Shown: in pieces, positions 55,290 through 62,916 of the stretch
How the letters are laid out: the number at the start of each line of letters is the position of its first letter
Position numbering within the stretch: the first letter of the stretch is position 1
Source of the DNA: Candidatus Gastranaerophilales bacterium
GTDB lineage: Bacteria; Cyanobacteriota; Vampirovibrionia; Gastranaerophilales; Gastranaerophilaceae
Length of the DNA stretch: 64,000 bases
Reading direction: 5' to 3'
Assembly (NCBI GenBank): GCA_947626225.1
Contig: CANQRH010000006.1
Span: 48,866-112,865, forward strand
Position numbers and translations under genes: made by a program
The notes under the pieces: model-generated
Seen by the model: only the letters and a program-made list of their open reading frames with translations
What the model was told of the DNA's origin: nothing
Databases searched by the model: none

Positions 55290-56078
55290 TTATGTTCTCT
55301 TGCTTAATACAATATTTTGTTTAGCTGCAATACCAAGGCTGATACCCGCTATTACATAAGTCATCAATGCGAAGAAATAATTCCGTTTTAATGCGCTAAT
55401 ATTTATGTTTTTCCCTAAAACTCTCTTTGCTGCCTTTATACCACGCAGTGATGCAAGTCCTTCTTCCGCTATTGTCGGTAAAAATGCACTGAAACCTATT
55501 AATCCCGCATTGCGTTCAATAAAGTTTTTCTTTCCGTCAACCCTTTTAGTGGAATCATTTAACAACAGCAATACAGTCGGCACGGCCGGCGCCCACCCTC
55601 TGGATTTTTGCAGAAATCTCAATAATTTGCCCTTGCTTGAATTTATGGCATGCCCCAGTTCATGCAGTATCAAGGACGGTCTGCTTTTTGGTGCTACCGC
55701 TAATTTTATGTCATTTGAATAAAATGCATTTTGACCTTTAGCTACGGCTTCCAAACTCCTTCTCATTGAGATCGGATAATTATTTATGTTATTAAAATCT
55801 ATAAAATCGGTTCTGACATTGAGTTTGTTTTTCGCAATCATTTGGTTTGCAATGCGTTTAACATTCTCCGCGCTTGTAAACTCTTTGCCTTTCATCAAAT
55901 TCTTACCGCACCATTCGGATGCTTTTTGCAGTGCGACAGCGATAAACTGTAATGAAATTGCGGTTACTAATGTTTTTGATGTGTTTTCCTGCGGAGGTAA
56001 TCCCTGATTGTAACAGGGAGAGAGCCTGTTTTCATAACCGTAAGGATATATATTGTAATTACCTACACTGCTTATCAT
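55290..56078 (-). CDS. Membrane zinc metallopeptidase with HELGH motif
   Basis: A 262-aa protein. It has a polar N-terminal tail, hydrophobic segments (about residues 37-52, 160-175, 190-205 and the C-terminus), the zinc motif HELGH (H139, E140, H143) and a downstream acidic pair in IAEEGLAS (E205, E206) that could be the third ligand. It is a membrane metallopeptidase of unknown subfamily (M48-like plan). I choose ATG 56078, because TGCTTTAAT lies exactly 6 nt upstream. The longer frame starts with TTG. Confidence 0.65.
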   Translation of the reverse strand: MISSVGNYNIYPYGYENRLSPCYNQGLPPQENTSKTLVTAISLQFIAVALQKASEWCGKNLMKGKEFTSAENVKRIANQMIAKNKLNVRTDFIDFNNINNYPISMRRSLEAVAKGQNAFYSNDIKLAVAPKSRPSLILHELGHAINSSKGKLLRFLQKSRGWAPAVPTVLLLLNDSTKRVDGKKNFIERNAGLIGFSAFLPTIAEEGLASLRGIKAAKRVLGKNINISALKRNYFFALMTYVIAGISLGIAAKQNIVLSKRT

Positions 56079-56093
56079 ATATGTATTAAAGCA
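56079..56093 (-). promoter_or_regulatory. Extended -10 of the metallopeptidase gene, leaderless type
   Basis: Minus strand: TGC-TTTAAT (hexamer 56085-56090), 6 nt before the ATG at 56078. No SD. Confidence 0.5.
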
Positions 56094-56186
56094 GAACAAA
56101 AAAAATGTTGCTTTTTTGGGGTATTAAATTTTATAAAACTTAATAATATTTTTAAAAGCCGGCACGAAGAACTTTTTTGATTTTGA

Positions 56187-56321
56187 CTAATCCGCTTCAC
56201 TAAACATATCTTTTGAAGCTCCGCATACGGGACAGGTATAATTATCCGGAAGCTCATCAAAAGCTTTTCCTTCTTTTTCTTCATCGTAAATCCATTCACA
56301 AACGTTACATTTGTATTTCAT
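56187..56321 (-). CDS. Rubredoxin (short form)
   Basis: A 44-aa electron-transfer protein too short for ORF filters. It begins MKYKCNVCEWIYDEE and has CNVC (C5, C8) and CPVCG (C30, C33), the four iron ligands of a rubredoxin. The loop between them is shorter than in standard 52-aa rubredoxins. SD AAAGGAGA precedes the ATG. Anaerobes use rubredoxin in oxygen and peroxide defence. It is divergent from the thioesterase gene. Confidence 0.9.
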   Translation of the reverse strand: MKYKCNVCEWIYDEEKEGKAFDELPDNYTCPVCGASKDMFSEAD

Positions 56322-56337
56322 ATTTTCTCCTTTATGT

Positions 56338-56352
56338 TATAATTGTTTTACT
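56338..56352 (+). promoter_or_regulatory. -10 of the thioesterase gene, near-leaderless type
   Basis: TATAAT (56338-56343) then 9 nt to ATG 56353. No SD for this ATG; the region also holds the rubredoxin SD on the other strand. Confidence 0.4.
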
Positions 56353-56775
56353 ATGAAACATTCTTATGAATCACGGGTTTATTATGCTGATACCGATGCT
56401 TACGGTGTTGTTTGGCATGGAGCTTATCTGAGATGGCTGGAAAAAGGCAGAGTGGAATTGTGTGATATGCTCGGGCTTGATCTGGTTTCCATGAAACAAA
56501 ATGATATGCTTATTCCCGTAACTAACATGAATATTAAATATAAAGCTTCGGCAAAGCTTGATGACCGTATTATTATTGAATCCTGGGTTGAAAAATACAA
56601 TAGTCTTTCGGTTACGTTCAAGCAGGTAATAAAATCAAAAGACAGCGGGAAAATATATGCTGAAGCACTTTTTGACTGTGTTGCCGTAACAAATGACGGA
56701 AAATTGTATCGGAGAATGCCTCAAGAGCTTGCGCAAAAGTTTGAAAAAGGTGTAAAATGTCCGGCACTCGTCTAA
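56353..56775 (+). CDS. YbgC/4HBT-family acyl-CoA thioesterase
   Basis: A 140-aa hotdog-fold thioesterase. The family motif YYADTDAYGVVWHGAYLRWLE (catalytic Asp and the WH pair) is complete in the first 45 residues. ATG 56353 gives the usual length. A longer frame to 56311 lies over the rubredoxin 5' end. It overlaps the next gene by 19 bp. Confidence 0.9.
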   Translation: MKHSYESRVYYADTDAYGVVWHGAYLRWLEKGRVELCDMLGLDLVSMKQNDMLIPVTNMNIKYKASAKLDDRIIIESWVEKYNSLSVTFKQVIKSKDSGKIYAEALFDCVAVTNDGKLYRRMPQELAQKFEKGVKCPALV

Positions 56776-57488
56776 ACAAATATATCGCTTCATCAGGTTT
56801 ATGCTCAAGAAGAAAAGCCGATGAACTCATTGAAAGCGGTGTTGTTACGGTTAACGGAAAAATTGTGACCGAATTAGGATATCTTGTTCAGGCTAAGGAC
56901 AAGGTTTTTGTGAATAAAAAACTTATTTATCCCGTAAAACATGAATATTACAGATTCTATAAGCCTGCGGGGTATATTACGACCGCTGATGATGAAAAGG
57001 GAAGAAAGACCATTTATGATATACTCCCGGATAATTTAAAACACCTTAAACCTGTCGGAAGGCTTGATAAAGATTCAACCGGACTTTTGATTTTGACAAA
57101 TGACGGGGATTTGATTAATGCTCTTACTCACCCTTCAATTAAAGTTCCTAAAATTTATATGGTTACGACAGACAGCCAATTGAGCAGGGCAGAACTTGAA
57201 AAACTTGCCGGCGGTGTTGAAATTGAAGAAGGAAAAACCGCTTATGCCGATATTCAGGTTTTGAATATGGACAGCAGACATACTGAAATGCAGATTACGC
57301 TCTATCAGGGGATGAACAGACAAATCAGAAAAATGTTTGAATTCATCGGGCATGAAGTGGTAATTCTTAAACGTATTCAGCATGCAACCATTACACTTGA
57401 AGGCTTAAAAAGAGGCGAATTTAAACCGATTAAGCCTGTTCAAATAAGAGAACTCAAAAACTTTTTAAACAGGATACAGACGAAATGA
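56757..57488 (+). CDS. Pseudouridine synthase, RsuA/RluB family
   Basis: Modifies rRNA uridines. An N-terminal S4 RNA-binding domain (RLNKYIASSGLCSRRKADELI, residues 5-25) is followed by the catalytic block GRLDKDSTGLLILTNDG (near 100, Asp nucleophile) and the GMNRQIRKMFEFIGH element near 183. Length 243 aa. RluB versus RsuA cannot be settled by eye. It is coupled to the thioesterase and to coaE. Confidence 0.93.
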   Translation: MSGTRLNKYIASSGLCSRRKADELIESGVVTVNGKIVTELGYLVQAKDKVFVNKKLIYPVKHEYYRFYKPAGYITTADDEKGRKTIYDILPDNLKHLKPVGRLDKDSTGLLILTNDGDLINALTHPSIKVPKIYMVTTDSQLSRAELEKLAGGVEIEEGKTAYADIQVLNMDSRHTEMQITLYQGMNRQIRKMFEFIGHEVVILKRIQHATITLEGLKRGEFKPIKPVQIRELKNFLNRIQTK

Positions 57489-58060
57489 AAAGGATTGCAA
57501 TTAGCGGAAATATAGCGAGTGGTAAATCCGAAGTTCAAAAAATTCTCACGGATATGGGCTATAAAGTGCTCGATACTGATGAAGTTTCAAAAAAACTTCT
57601 TACGGTAAACAACAAAGAATTATTTGAAGCTTTTAAAAGTCGTGATGTGTTTGAAAACGGCGAATTTTCACGTTATAAGGTAGGACAGTTAATATTTTCC
57701 GATGAAGAAGCAAGATTGAAAATCGCATCCGTTATGCATCCTCAGATTGCAAAAGAGATAGAAAAATTTTACAACGAAAACGAAACGGAAGATATGCTTT
57801 TTGTCGGCATTCCGCTGTTGTTTGAAGCTAATATGGAATATCTGTTTGATAAAATAATATTTATCTTTGCGGATGATTTAATTCGTTTTGAACGGCTGTT
57901 AAAACGCAATCATTACAGTGAAGAACATGCCAAAGCGCGTTTAAAATGTCAGATGCCGCAAGAAGAAAAAATCGGACTCAGTGATTACGTAATAAACAAT
58001 AACGGTTCGTTACCGGAACTAAAATCATCCGTAATTAAGCTAATTGAACAAATCCGCTGA
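57485..58060 (+). CDS. coaE: Dephospho-CoA kinase CoaE
   Basis: Final step of coenzyme A synthesis. The P-loop reads GNIASGKSE (residues 7-15), and the lid region holds VGIPLLFEANMEYLFD near 102 and RLLKRNHYSEEHAKARL near 135. Length 191 aa. It overlaps the pseudouridine synthase gene by 4 bp and the convergent CHAP gene by 26 bp. Confidence 0.94.
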   Translation: MKRIAISGNIASGKSEVQKILTDMGYKVLDTDEVSKKLLTVNNKELFEAFKSRDVFENGEFSRYKVGQLIFSDEEARLKIASVMHPQIAKEIEKFYNENETEDMLFVGIPLLFEANMEYLFDKIIFIFADDLIRFERLLKRNHYSEEHAKARLKCQMPQEEKIGLSDYVINNNGSLPELKSSVIKLIEQIR

Positions 58061-58751
58061 TTCTTCCGTCAGTTGCGGAGTAGTTTCTGTAAGCTACTTT
58101 GTCTGAAGTGTTACCCTCTATGGTTTGGAATGAGCCGTCAGAGTTTACTTTTGAAACTATTCCCGTATGTGAAGTTCCGTTTTTAAATATTACGACATCG
58201 CCGGGTTTTACATTTTGTGCTATTGCCGAACTCTTAGTGCTTGTGCCGTTAAGTGACATATAGCGTCCGTTGTTGAGTCCCCATTGTCTTAACCCTTCAA
58301 CGGAACTTGAACCGAATCCGGAAGGTGCGGATTGACCGTTTTTCGCAAATGCTTCACGTACCGTATAGCTTACAAAATCTGCGCACCAGGCTTCATTTCT
58401 TCCGCCCGTAAACAATTTATATGAATTATCGCTTTCTCTGTATCCTAAATATTGTTTTGCCGTAGAAACAATATCATTTCCGATATTGCCGCTTGCGCGG
58501 TACGAGCTTGAATGCCTGTTTTTTTGCTTTGGCGCTTTTATTGAAGATGTGCTTAAGATGTTATACAACCTTGAAAGCGCGTCGGAAGAATTATTATAAT
58601 TATATGATTGGGGTATTATATTCATAAATGAGTAATTAAAAGGCTTTGCAAACATGTTACCCGCCGAGAAATCAAAGTTAAATGACGGCATAAAATAGTT
58701 GCTATACGCAGAATTGTTGTGTGTTTTCAAAGCTATATTTGCAAATGTCAT
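58035..58751 (-). CDS. CHAP-domain peptidoglycan hydrolase with long non-Sec N-terminus
   Basis: A 238-aa protein. The N-terminal 90 residues are N/S/Y-rich and low complexity (MTFANIALKTHNN, FNFDFSAGN), with no Sec signal. The C-terminal CHAP (NlpC/P60-like) domain has C123 in EAWCADF, H195 in SHTGIV and E212/N214 in IEGNTS, so the triad is intact. Such enzymes cut wall peptides. A GGGGA lies 7 nt before the ATG, and the AT element (58762-58778) immediately upstream. Confidence 0.85.
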   Translation of the reverse strand: MTFANIALKTHNNSAYSNYFMPSFNFDFSAGNMFAKPFNYSFMNIIPQSYNYNNSSDALSRLYNILSTSSIKAPKQKNRHSSSYRASGNIGNDIVSTAKQYLGYRESDNSYKLFTGGRNEAWCADFVSYTVREAFAKNGQSAPSGFGSSSVEGLRQWGLNNGRYMSLNGTSTKSSAIAQNVKPGDVVIFKNGTSHTGIVSKVNSDGSFQTIEGNTSDKVAYRNYSATDGRISGFVQLA

Positions 58752-58761
58752 AATAATCCCC

Positions 58762-58778
58762 GTATATATATAAAGTAT
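58762..58778 (-). promoter_or_regulatory. Partial copy of the AT element before the CHAP gene
   Basis: On the minus strand this reads ATACTTTATATATATAC, the last 17 nt of the 21-nt element at 43128. It ends only 10 nt before the ATG. The SD GGGGA lies between. Confidence 0.4.
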
Positions 58779-58805
58779 TTTTTATTCAAAAAATTGCTAT
58801 TTTTA

Positions 58806-59126
58806 CTAAAAAATTATGAACCCTGCTTCAGCTTTACCCATATCAACCGCATTTAAAACTTCCTCAAAATCATTGCATTTACGGTAATCTTCGGCATGTA
58901 GCGATAGTAATTCATCTATATTTTTATTACCCTTAAAAATGTAAAATTTATTTACATTTTTCATATAAAGTCCGAAAGTGTCCGAAGTATTTAATTCTTT
59001 AATAAAAATATTTTTCTTATCATTTTTTGTATATCCGTCAAATGTTAAATCTTCCATTTTGCAGTGTTTTTTGAGTGTTTCCAGTAAATCATACGGTTCA
59101 ATTCTTTTTGTTAAAATTTTATGCAT
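58806..59126 (-). CDS. Small soluble protein of unknown function (106 aa)
   Basis: A K/D/E-rich protein beginning MHKILTKRIEPYDLLETLKK, with no signal peptide or membrane segment. It ends in a hydrophobic stretch (AEAGFIIF). SD GAGGT precedes the ATG at good spacing. It is 34 nt from the alpha/beta hydrolase gene on the same strand, so the two may be co-transcribed. I do not recognise the family. Confidence 0.6.
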   Translation of the reverse strand: MHKILTKRIEPYDLLETLKKHCKMEDLTFDGYTKNDKKNIFIKELNTSDTFGLYMKNVNKFYIFKGNKNIDELLSLHAEDYRKCNDFEEVLNAVDMGKAEAGFIIF

Positions 59127-59160
59127 TAATGTAACCTCGTTAGAACTTAATCAAAATAAC

Positions 59161-60078
59161 TTAGATTTTGGCAAGAATTTTATTAACTGCATCGAGTTTA
59201 GTATCTTCAAGAATGTGTTTGTTGCCGTCAATTATAATAAATTCCCGCATATTTTTGAGTTTTTTTACTAATTCCTGTGATGATTCAAGTTTTATAACAT
59301 TGTCATTTCGGGAATGTATTACGTAAGTCGGAGTCTTTATTTGCGGGATAATCTTTTCCAGATTCAAAGCCCTGCTTAATACGTTAAGGGATTTAGGAAA
59401 GCGTTTTAAAAACTTTCGCAGTATCACGGGCATTTGTCTCGATAAATTTTTGTTATTAAACGGGTTGCTGAATTTATAGTTTATGGCATAAATGGGATTA
59501 ATCAGCATAAGAAACGCACTTTCCGGATATTTATTTGCTGTTACGGTTGCGAGATAGCCGCCCATACTATGTCCGATAATTCCGATATCAGAGGGTTTTA
59601 CCCCTTTGGATGTTAAATAATTATAGATATCATTCATATCTTTTTTAAATCTTTTGAGATTAAATTTGCACGGCTTGTTTTTTCCGAACCCTCTGTATTC
59701 CGGTGCCAAAACGTTAAAGTTGCTGTCAATAATTGTTTTGTAGATATTCTGGCAATTTGATATGTTTATTGATGCACCGTGAAAAAATATTACATATCGT
59801 TTGGAATTACCGGATTTGATGTCCCAGCCGTAAAGTGTTTTTTTATCACCGGTTTTGATTAAAACTTCGTTAACTTTTCCGATAAGAGAATTTGAGATTG
59901 GTGAATATCTTTTGCTTGATGCTTTTACGGTATTGCCGAAATACCTCATTGAAAAATTATATATAGGATTGAGCTTTCGAAAATCAACTCCGGTAAAGCT
60001 TACGGCACTTTGATTTTTGCAATTATCACGGAAGTATTTTGATTGGTTAATGTAATTGTAAGTTATCGGAGTTATCAT
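59161..60078 (-). CDS. Alpha/beta hydrolase with non-Sec N-terminal tail
   Basis: A 305-aa serine hydrolase. The oxyanion region FFHGASI (near 100), the nucleophile elbow GHSMGG (S171), the acid in SRNDNV (D259) and H288 in GNKHIL form a complete triad. The N-terminus (about 30 residues, including [10 protein letters not shown]) lacks a Sec signal and carries the FTG motif seen elsewhere here. The substrate is unknown. The ATG at 60078 lies 6 nt after TATAAT, with no SD. Confidence 0.82.
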   Translation of the reverse strand: MITPITYNYINQSKYFRDNCKNQSAVSFTGVDFRKLNPIYNFSMRYFGNTVKASSKRYSPISNSLIGKVNEVLIKTGDKKTLYGWDIKSGNSKRYVIFFHGASINISNCQNIYKTIIDSNFNVLAPEYRGFGKNKPCKFNLKRFKKDMNDIYNYLTSKGVKPSDIGIIGHSMGGYLATVTANKYPESAFLMLINPIYAINYKFSNPFNNKNLSRQMPVILRKFLKRFPKSLNVLSRALNLEKIIPQIKTPTYVIHSRNDNVIKLESSQELVKKLKNMREFIIIDGNKHILEDTKLDAVNKILAKI

Positions 60079-60090
60079 GGTACGATTATA
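60079..60090 (-). promoter_or_regulatory. -10 of the hydrolase gene, leaderless type
   Basis: Minus strand: TATAAT (60085-60090), then 6 nt to the ATG at 60078. Confidence 0.55.
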
Positions 60091-60138
60091 TCATATAAAA
60101 TATTTTTCATGTTAAACTTAAAAAACAAGGAGGTTATA

Positions 60139-60594
60139 ATGTTTGATTTTGTGAAGCGAAATTTGAATGAATTTAAAACTTTTGCAATGCGCGGAAATGT
60201 AATTGATATGGCAGTCGGTATAATTATCGGTGCGGCATTCGGGAAAATTGTGGATTCACTTGTAAAAGATATTATTATGCCGCCTTTAGGCTGGCTGATG
60301 GGAAAAGTTGATTTTGCCAATATGTACTGGACAATCGGCGGAAATAATCATTATCCGTCACTTGAAGCTGCCCAAGCGGCAGGTGCCGTAACAATAAATT
60401 ACGGACTTTTTATCAATGCTTTAATAAGTTTTGTGCTTGTTGCATTTTCGGTATTTTTACTCATTAAATGCATAAACAAACTCAGAGCCGATAAGAAGGA
60501 AGAATGTGAAGCTACGACAAAAACATGTCCGAGATGTTTTTCTGTTATTGACATAAAAGCGACAAAATGTCCTTGCTGTACGGCGGATATTTAG
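60139..60594 (+). CDS. mscL: Large-conductance mechanosensitive channel MscL with C-terminal zinc ribbon
   Basis: An osmotic-emergency channel (inner membrane, 151 aa). It has [24 protein letters not shown] at the start, the first span ([20 protein letters not shown]), and a second span near residue 90. A C-terminal zinc ribbon follows (CPRC...CPCC, four cysteines near 130-148), found in part of the family. I choose ATG 60139 because of SD AAGGAGG, 6 nt upstream; the longer frame is not supported. Confidence 0.93.
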   Translation: MFDFVKRNLNEFKTFAMRGNVIDMAVGIIIGAAFGKIVDSLVKDIIMPPLGWLMGKVDFANMYWTIGGNNHYPSLEAAQAAGAVTINYGLFINALISFVLVAFSVFLLIKCINKLRADKKEECEATTKTCPRCFSVIDIKATKCPCCTADI

Positions 60595-60675
60595 TAATTA
60601 TCCACAATATTCCTCACGTATTCAAAGGTTTTAGAGAAAATTTTTCAATCACATATGCCGATTTTTATTTTCCGT

Positions 60676-60735
60676 AAGTGTTAGTATCCGCAGTAAAAAA
60701 GACCGAAAAATCGAGTCTGATTATAGTGGGTAGGG
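60676..60735. repeat. Decayed copy of the tRNA-Tyr 3' end and terminator
   Basis: This stretch repeats the sequence around 60840-60890 (ATCCGCA-TAAAAAAGACCGAAAAA, GTCTGATTAT, GTGGG-AGGGG) with mismatches. It looks like a worn duplicate of the tRNA-Tyr terminator and acceptor end. The gap 60595-60675 shows only a single DnaA-box-like site (see rejected). Confidence 0.55.
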
Positions 60736-60744
60736 GGAGTAGAT

Positions 60745-60804
60745 GTAGGTTAGCATTACTATGCTAACAATAAAAATATTGTCGGATTAGTAAATCCGAC
60801 CTAC
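60745..60804. repeat. REPIN-like element: four-way-junction palindrome cluster
   Basis: Closing stem GTAGGT (60745-60750) with ACCTAC (60799-60804) encloses three perfect 6-bp hairpins with 4-nt loops: 60751-60766, 60767-60782 and 60783-60798. Every base is accounted for, with no unpaired junction base. The outer GTAG tetranucleotides followed by hairpins, in opposite orientation, match the plan of a REP doublet (REPIN), of the kind moved by RAYT transposases. Confidence 0.75.
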
Positions 60805-60844
60805 CAATACTCTAAAATATAGCTTGTCGCGTAAGAATCCGCAA

Positions 60845-60870
60845 TAAAAAAGACCGAAAAAATTCGGTCT
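60845..60870 (-). terminator. Terminator after tRNA-Tyr
   Basis: On the minus strand AGACCGAA pairs with TTCGGTCT (60851-60858 with 60863-60870), loop of four, followed by T6. It closes the Thr-Thr-Tyr tRNA transcript. Confidence 0.85.
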
Positions 60871-60875
60871 GATTA

Positions 60876-60961
<86 letters not shown>

Positions 60962-61017
60962 TCAGGTTTATTATTCAGTTTTCAAGTCTTTTTGCCCTTC
61001 CGTTTCGGACTTAAAAA

Positions 61018-61089
61018 TGCCCTTGACGAGATTTGAACTCGTGGCCTCTCCCTTACCAAGGGAGTGCTCTACCCCTGAGCCACAAGGGC
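61018..61089 (-). tRNA. tRNA-Thr (GGT)
   Basis: A 72-nt cloverleaf: acceptor GCCCTTG/CAAGGGC, D-arm GCTC/GAGC, anticodon stem CTCCC/GGGAG with loop TTGGTAA (anticodon GGT), T-arm ACGAG/CTCGT. CCA is not encoded (A then T5 follows). Its 5' side carries three chimeric copies. Confidence 0.95.
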
Positions 61090-61090
61090 A

Positions 61091-61190
61091 AATTATTTAG
61101 TTTTCAAATGCCTTCGGCGGGAGTGCTACCTCTCGAAAAAAGATACTTAATCTTTTTTTCTCGGCAGAGTCCCTGAGCCACAAGGGCAAA
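61091..61190 (-). repeat. tRNA-Thr-derived chimeric repeat, copy 1
   Basis: Read on the minus strand it starts with the tRNA-Thr 5' part (TGCCCTTGTGGCTCAGGG). Then comes the module ACTCTGCCGAG, an A-run/T-run stem around GATTAAGTATC, and CGAGAGG. TAGCACTCCC and a short end GCCGAAGGCA follow, then a spacer like that between the real tRNAs. The module flanks are the same as at tRNA-Pro, but the stem is AAAAAAGAT/ATCTTTTTT. Confidence 0.75.
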
Positions 61191-61287
61191 TTATTCAGTT
61201 TTCAAATGCCTTCGGCGGGAGTGCTACCTCTCGAAAAAAGATACTTAATCTTTTTTCTCGGCAGAGTCCCTGAGCCACAAGGGCAAA
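61191..61287 (-). repeat. tRNA-Thr-derived chimeric repeat, copy 2
   Basis: Near-identical to copy 1, with one T fewer in the stem and small spacer differences. Confidence 0.75.
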
Positions 61288-61365
61288 TTATTTAGTTTTC
61301 AAATGCCTTTGGCGGGAGTGCTACCTCTCGAAAAAAGATACTTAATCTTTTTTCCGGCAGAGTCA
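61288..61365 (-). repeat. tRNA-Thr-derived chimeric repeat, copy 3 (truncated)
   Basis: The same module, but the tRNA-Thr 5' part is lost at the high-coordinate end, where unrelated sequence before tRNA-Thr(TGT) begins. Confidence 0.7.
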
Positions 61366-61396
61366 CTCTAACCATAAAGTCAAGTTTTTGAAAAAA

Positions 61397-61468
61397 TGCC
61401 GACTATAGGAATCGAACCTACAACCTACGGTTTACAAAACCGTTGCTCTACCATTGAGCCAAGTCGGC
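61397..61468 (-). tRNA. tRNA-Thr (TGT)
   Basis: A 72-nt cloverleaf: acceptor GCCGACT/AGTCGGC, anticodon stem ACGGT/ACCGT with loop TTTGTAA (anticodon TGT), T-arm GTAGG/CCTAT. CCA is not encoded. It heads a tRNA run with Thr(GGT) and Tyr. Confidence 0.95.
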
Positions 61469-61540
61469 ACATGTGCTATTCTATTAAGAAAAAAACTCAC
61501 TGTCAATACTTTGATGTTGTGTAAATTTTTATAAACTTTA

Positions 61541-61575
61541 TAGCAAAAAAAATTTTGTCAGGTTTTAATGCATAT
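61541..61575 (+). promoter_or_regulatory. Promoter of the L,D-transpeptidase gene, leaderless type
   Basis: TAGCAA (61541-61546), 17-nt spacer, TTTAAT (61564-61569), then 6 nt to ATG 61576. No SD. Confidence 0.5.
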
Positions 61576-62226
61576 ATGAATATTTATCCCGTAAGTTTAA
61601 ATTCTTATCAACCTCATTTTTCAGGAGTACGCGAAACAGCTCTGGCGGTATTTTTATCTCTTGCCGGTACGGGGATGGCTATGCCGAATGATACTTTTGT
61701 TCGATCCGAAACTGTTATTGAAAGTTCGTCCGAAGTTAATCTTGCCAAAGGCTCTACGGATTTTAAATACCTGAAAGATGCGCCTAGTCCCGAACTTGAA
61801 ATTGCAGGTAAAAAATGTTTTGCAAGAATTGTTGTTGATTTAAATAAAAATCTGCTTTATACATATGATTCGGCAGGTAAGGCCGAAAAAGTTTTCCTGG
61901 TCGCTTCAGGTAAAGCTTCTACACCCACAAAGCCTGCTATAAAGTGTATACACAGGATTGAAACTTATCCGTATTCTGATGCTTACGGAACGCAGCGTAA
62001 AAAGAACCCTAAGGATTACGGGCCGAAACTGCTATGCCTGTATCATGTTAATGTAAATACGGGAAAATCCGGAAGCGTAAACGGTCAGTATATCCACGGG
62101 AATAATAATGCTTCAAGTATAGGCAAATATGCTTCCCACGGGTGTGTACGTATGGACAATGAAGCTGTAACAGAGCTTGCCGCTGAAGTTAAAGAAGGCG
62201 ATTTGGTTGTTTTTAAACGTGATTAA
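61576..62226 (+). CDS. L,D-transpeptidase (YkuD) with N-terminal FSG tail
   Basis: A 216-aa wall cross-linking enzyme or wall-anchored catalyst. The YkuD signature ASHGCVRMD is complete (H188, C190), with HGNNNASSIGKYA before it. The N-terminus reads MNIYPVSLNSYQPHFSGVRE, followed by a hydrophobic stretch (about 22-36) that may be a membrane or late signal segment. I choose ATG 61576 from the promoter spacing; the longer frame starts with TTG and has no SD. Confidence 0.85.
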   Translation: MNIYPVSLNSYQPHFSGVRETALAVFLSLAGTGMAMPNDTFVRSETVIESSSEVNLAKGSTDFKYLKDAPSPELEIAGKKCFARIVVDLNKNLLYTYDSAGKAEKVFLVASGKASTPTKPAIKCIHRIETYPYSDAYGTQRKKNPKDYGPKLLCLYHVNVNTGKSGSVNGQYIHGNNNASSIGKYASHGCVRMDNEAVTELAAEVKEGDLVVFKRD

Positions 62227-62234
62227 TTTTTGTG

Positions 62235-62246
62235 TATAATTAGTTT
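62235..62246 (+). promoter_or_regulatory. -10 of the DMT gene, leaderless type
   Basis: TATAAT (62235-62240) then 6 nt to ATG 62247. No SD; the preceding gene ends at 62226. Confidence 0.55.
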
Positions 62247-62588
62247 ATGTTCAGAAGTTTAGCACCTGTTTTTTTATTAACAATATCAAATATATTTATG
62301 ACGTTTGCCTGGTACGGACATTTGAAGCATAAATCAACGGCTTTATGGATTGTTATTTTAGTAAGCTGGGGTATAGCGTTTTTTGAGTATTGTTTTCAGG
62401 TTCCCGCAAACAGGATAGGGCATGGAATTTACACTGCCGCTCAATTAAAAACTATGCAGGAAGTTATAACACTAATAGTGTTTAGTGTTTTTTCGGTACT
62501 TTATTTAAAAGAAGAATTCCGCTGGAACTACTTAGTAGGTTTTCTTTTTATAATCCTTGCGGTATTTTTTATTTTCAAAAAATGGTAG
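62247..62588 (+). CDS. Small DMT-superfamily membrane protein (DUF486-like)
   Basis: A 113-aa inner-membrane protein with four hydrophobic segments. FMTFAWYGHLK, LVSWGIAFFEYCFQVPANRIGH and AAQLKTMQEVITLIVF are typical of the DUF486 family, whose function is unknown. Confidence 0.85.
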   Translation: MFRSLAPVFLLTISNIFMTFAWYGHLKHKSTALWIVILVSWGIAFFEYCFQVPANRIGHGIYTAAQLKTMQEVITLIVFSVFSVLYLKEEFRWNYLVGFLFIILAVFFIFKKW

Positions 62589-62607
62589 CTACTAGCCCGA
62601 GAAAAAT

Positions 62608-62653
62608 AGCGGAAGACGGGGATCGAACCCGCGACGTCAACCTTGGGAAGGTT
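62608..62653 (-). pseudogene. 3' fragment of tRNA-Gly (CCC): predicted prophage attachment site
   Basis: On the minus strand the anticodon stem-loop AACCTTCCCAAGGTT (anticodon CCC), variable loop, T-arm GCGGG/CCCGT and 3' acceptor CTTCCGC with T are intact. The 5' acceptor and D-arm are missing beyond 62653, where AT-rich non-tRNA sequence starts. This is the usual mark left when an element integrates at the 3' half of a tRNA gene. The phage lysis genes follow directly. Confidence 0.8.
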
Positions 62654-62826
62654 TATATATTATTTTTTATATTTTTCATAAATTTTATAAATTCCCTCAA
62701 ATATACAATAAATAGCGGTTTTTGACACAACCTTTACTTTTTGTATATTTTATATTTTTCACATTTTTTACAGTTTTTACGAAAAATGTGAGAATTTTGT
62801 GAGAATTTTTTCTTACATCCTTATTC
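62654..62826. other. AT-rich prophage end region without genes
   Basis: No ORF is supported here. It contains the inverted pair CACATTTTT/AAAAATGTG (about 62759-62790) and the direct repeat GTGAGAATTTT (about 62788-62810). Such repeats near an element end could be recombinase or terminator sites, but I cannot say. Confidence 0.4.
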
Positions 62827-62857
62827 AGCCACAAGCTTTTAACTTGTGGCTTTTTTT
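62827..62857 (+). terminator. Plus-strand hairpin terminator at the prophage end
   Basis: AGCCACAAG pairs with CTTGTGGCT (62827-62835 with 62843-62851), loop of 7, followed by T7. Confidence 0.8.
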
Positions 62858-62860
62858 AAT

Positions 62861-62886
62861 GAAAAACCCTGCTTAAAACAGGGTTA
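62861..62886 (-). terminator. Terminator after the phage amidase
   Basis: AACCCTG pairs with CAGGGTT (62865-62871 with 62879-62885); on the minus strand T5 follows. Confidence 0.65.
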
Positions 62887-62916
62887 ATAAAGAAAGGTTC
62901 ATATTATGAAAAAGGA

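Noticed and set aside
60598..60606. DnaA box TTATCCACA
   Set aside because: A single perfect match with no cluster, no dnaA or dnaN nearby; likely chance.
61097..61365. Further tRNA genes in the tRNA-Thr repeats
   Set aside because: The units lack anticodon and T arms, so they cannot be functional tRNAs.
62654..62826. Prophage integrase or excisionase near the attachment site
   Set aside because: No ORF of suitable length or sequence is present at this end.
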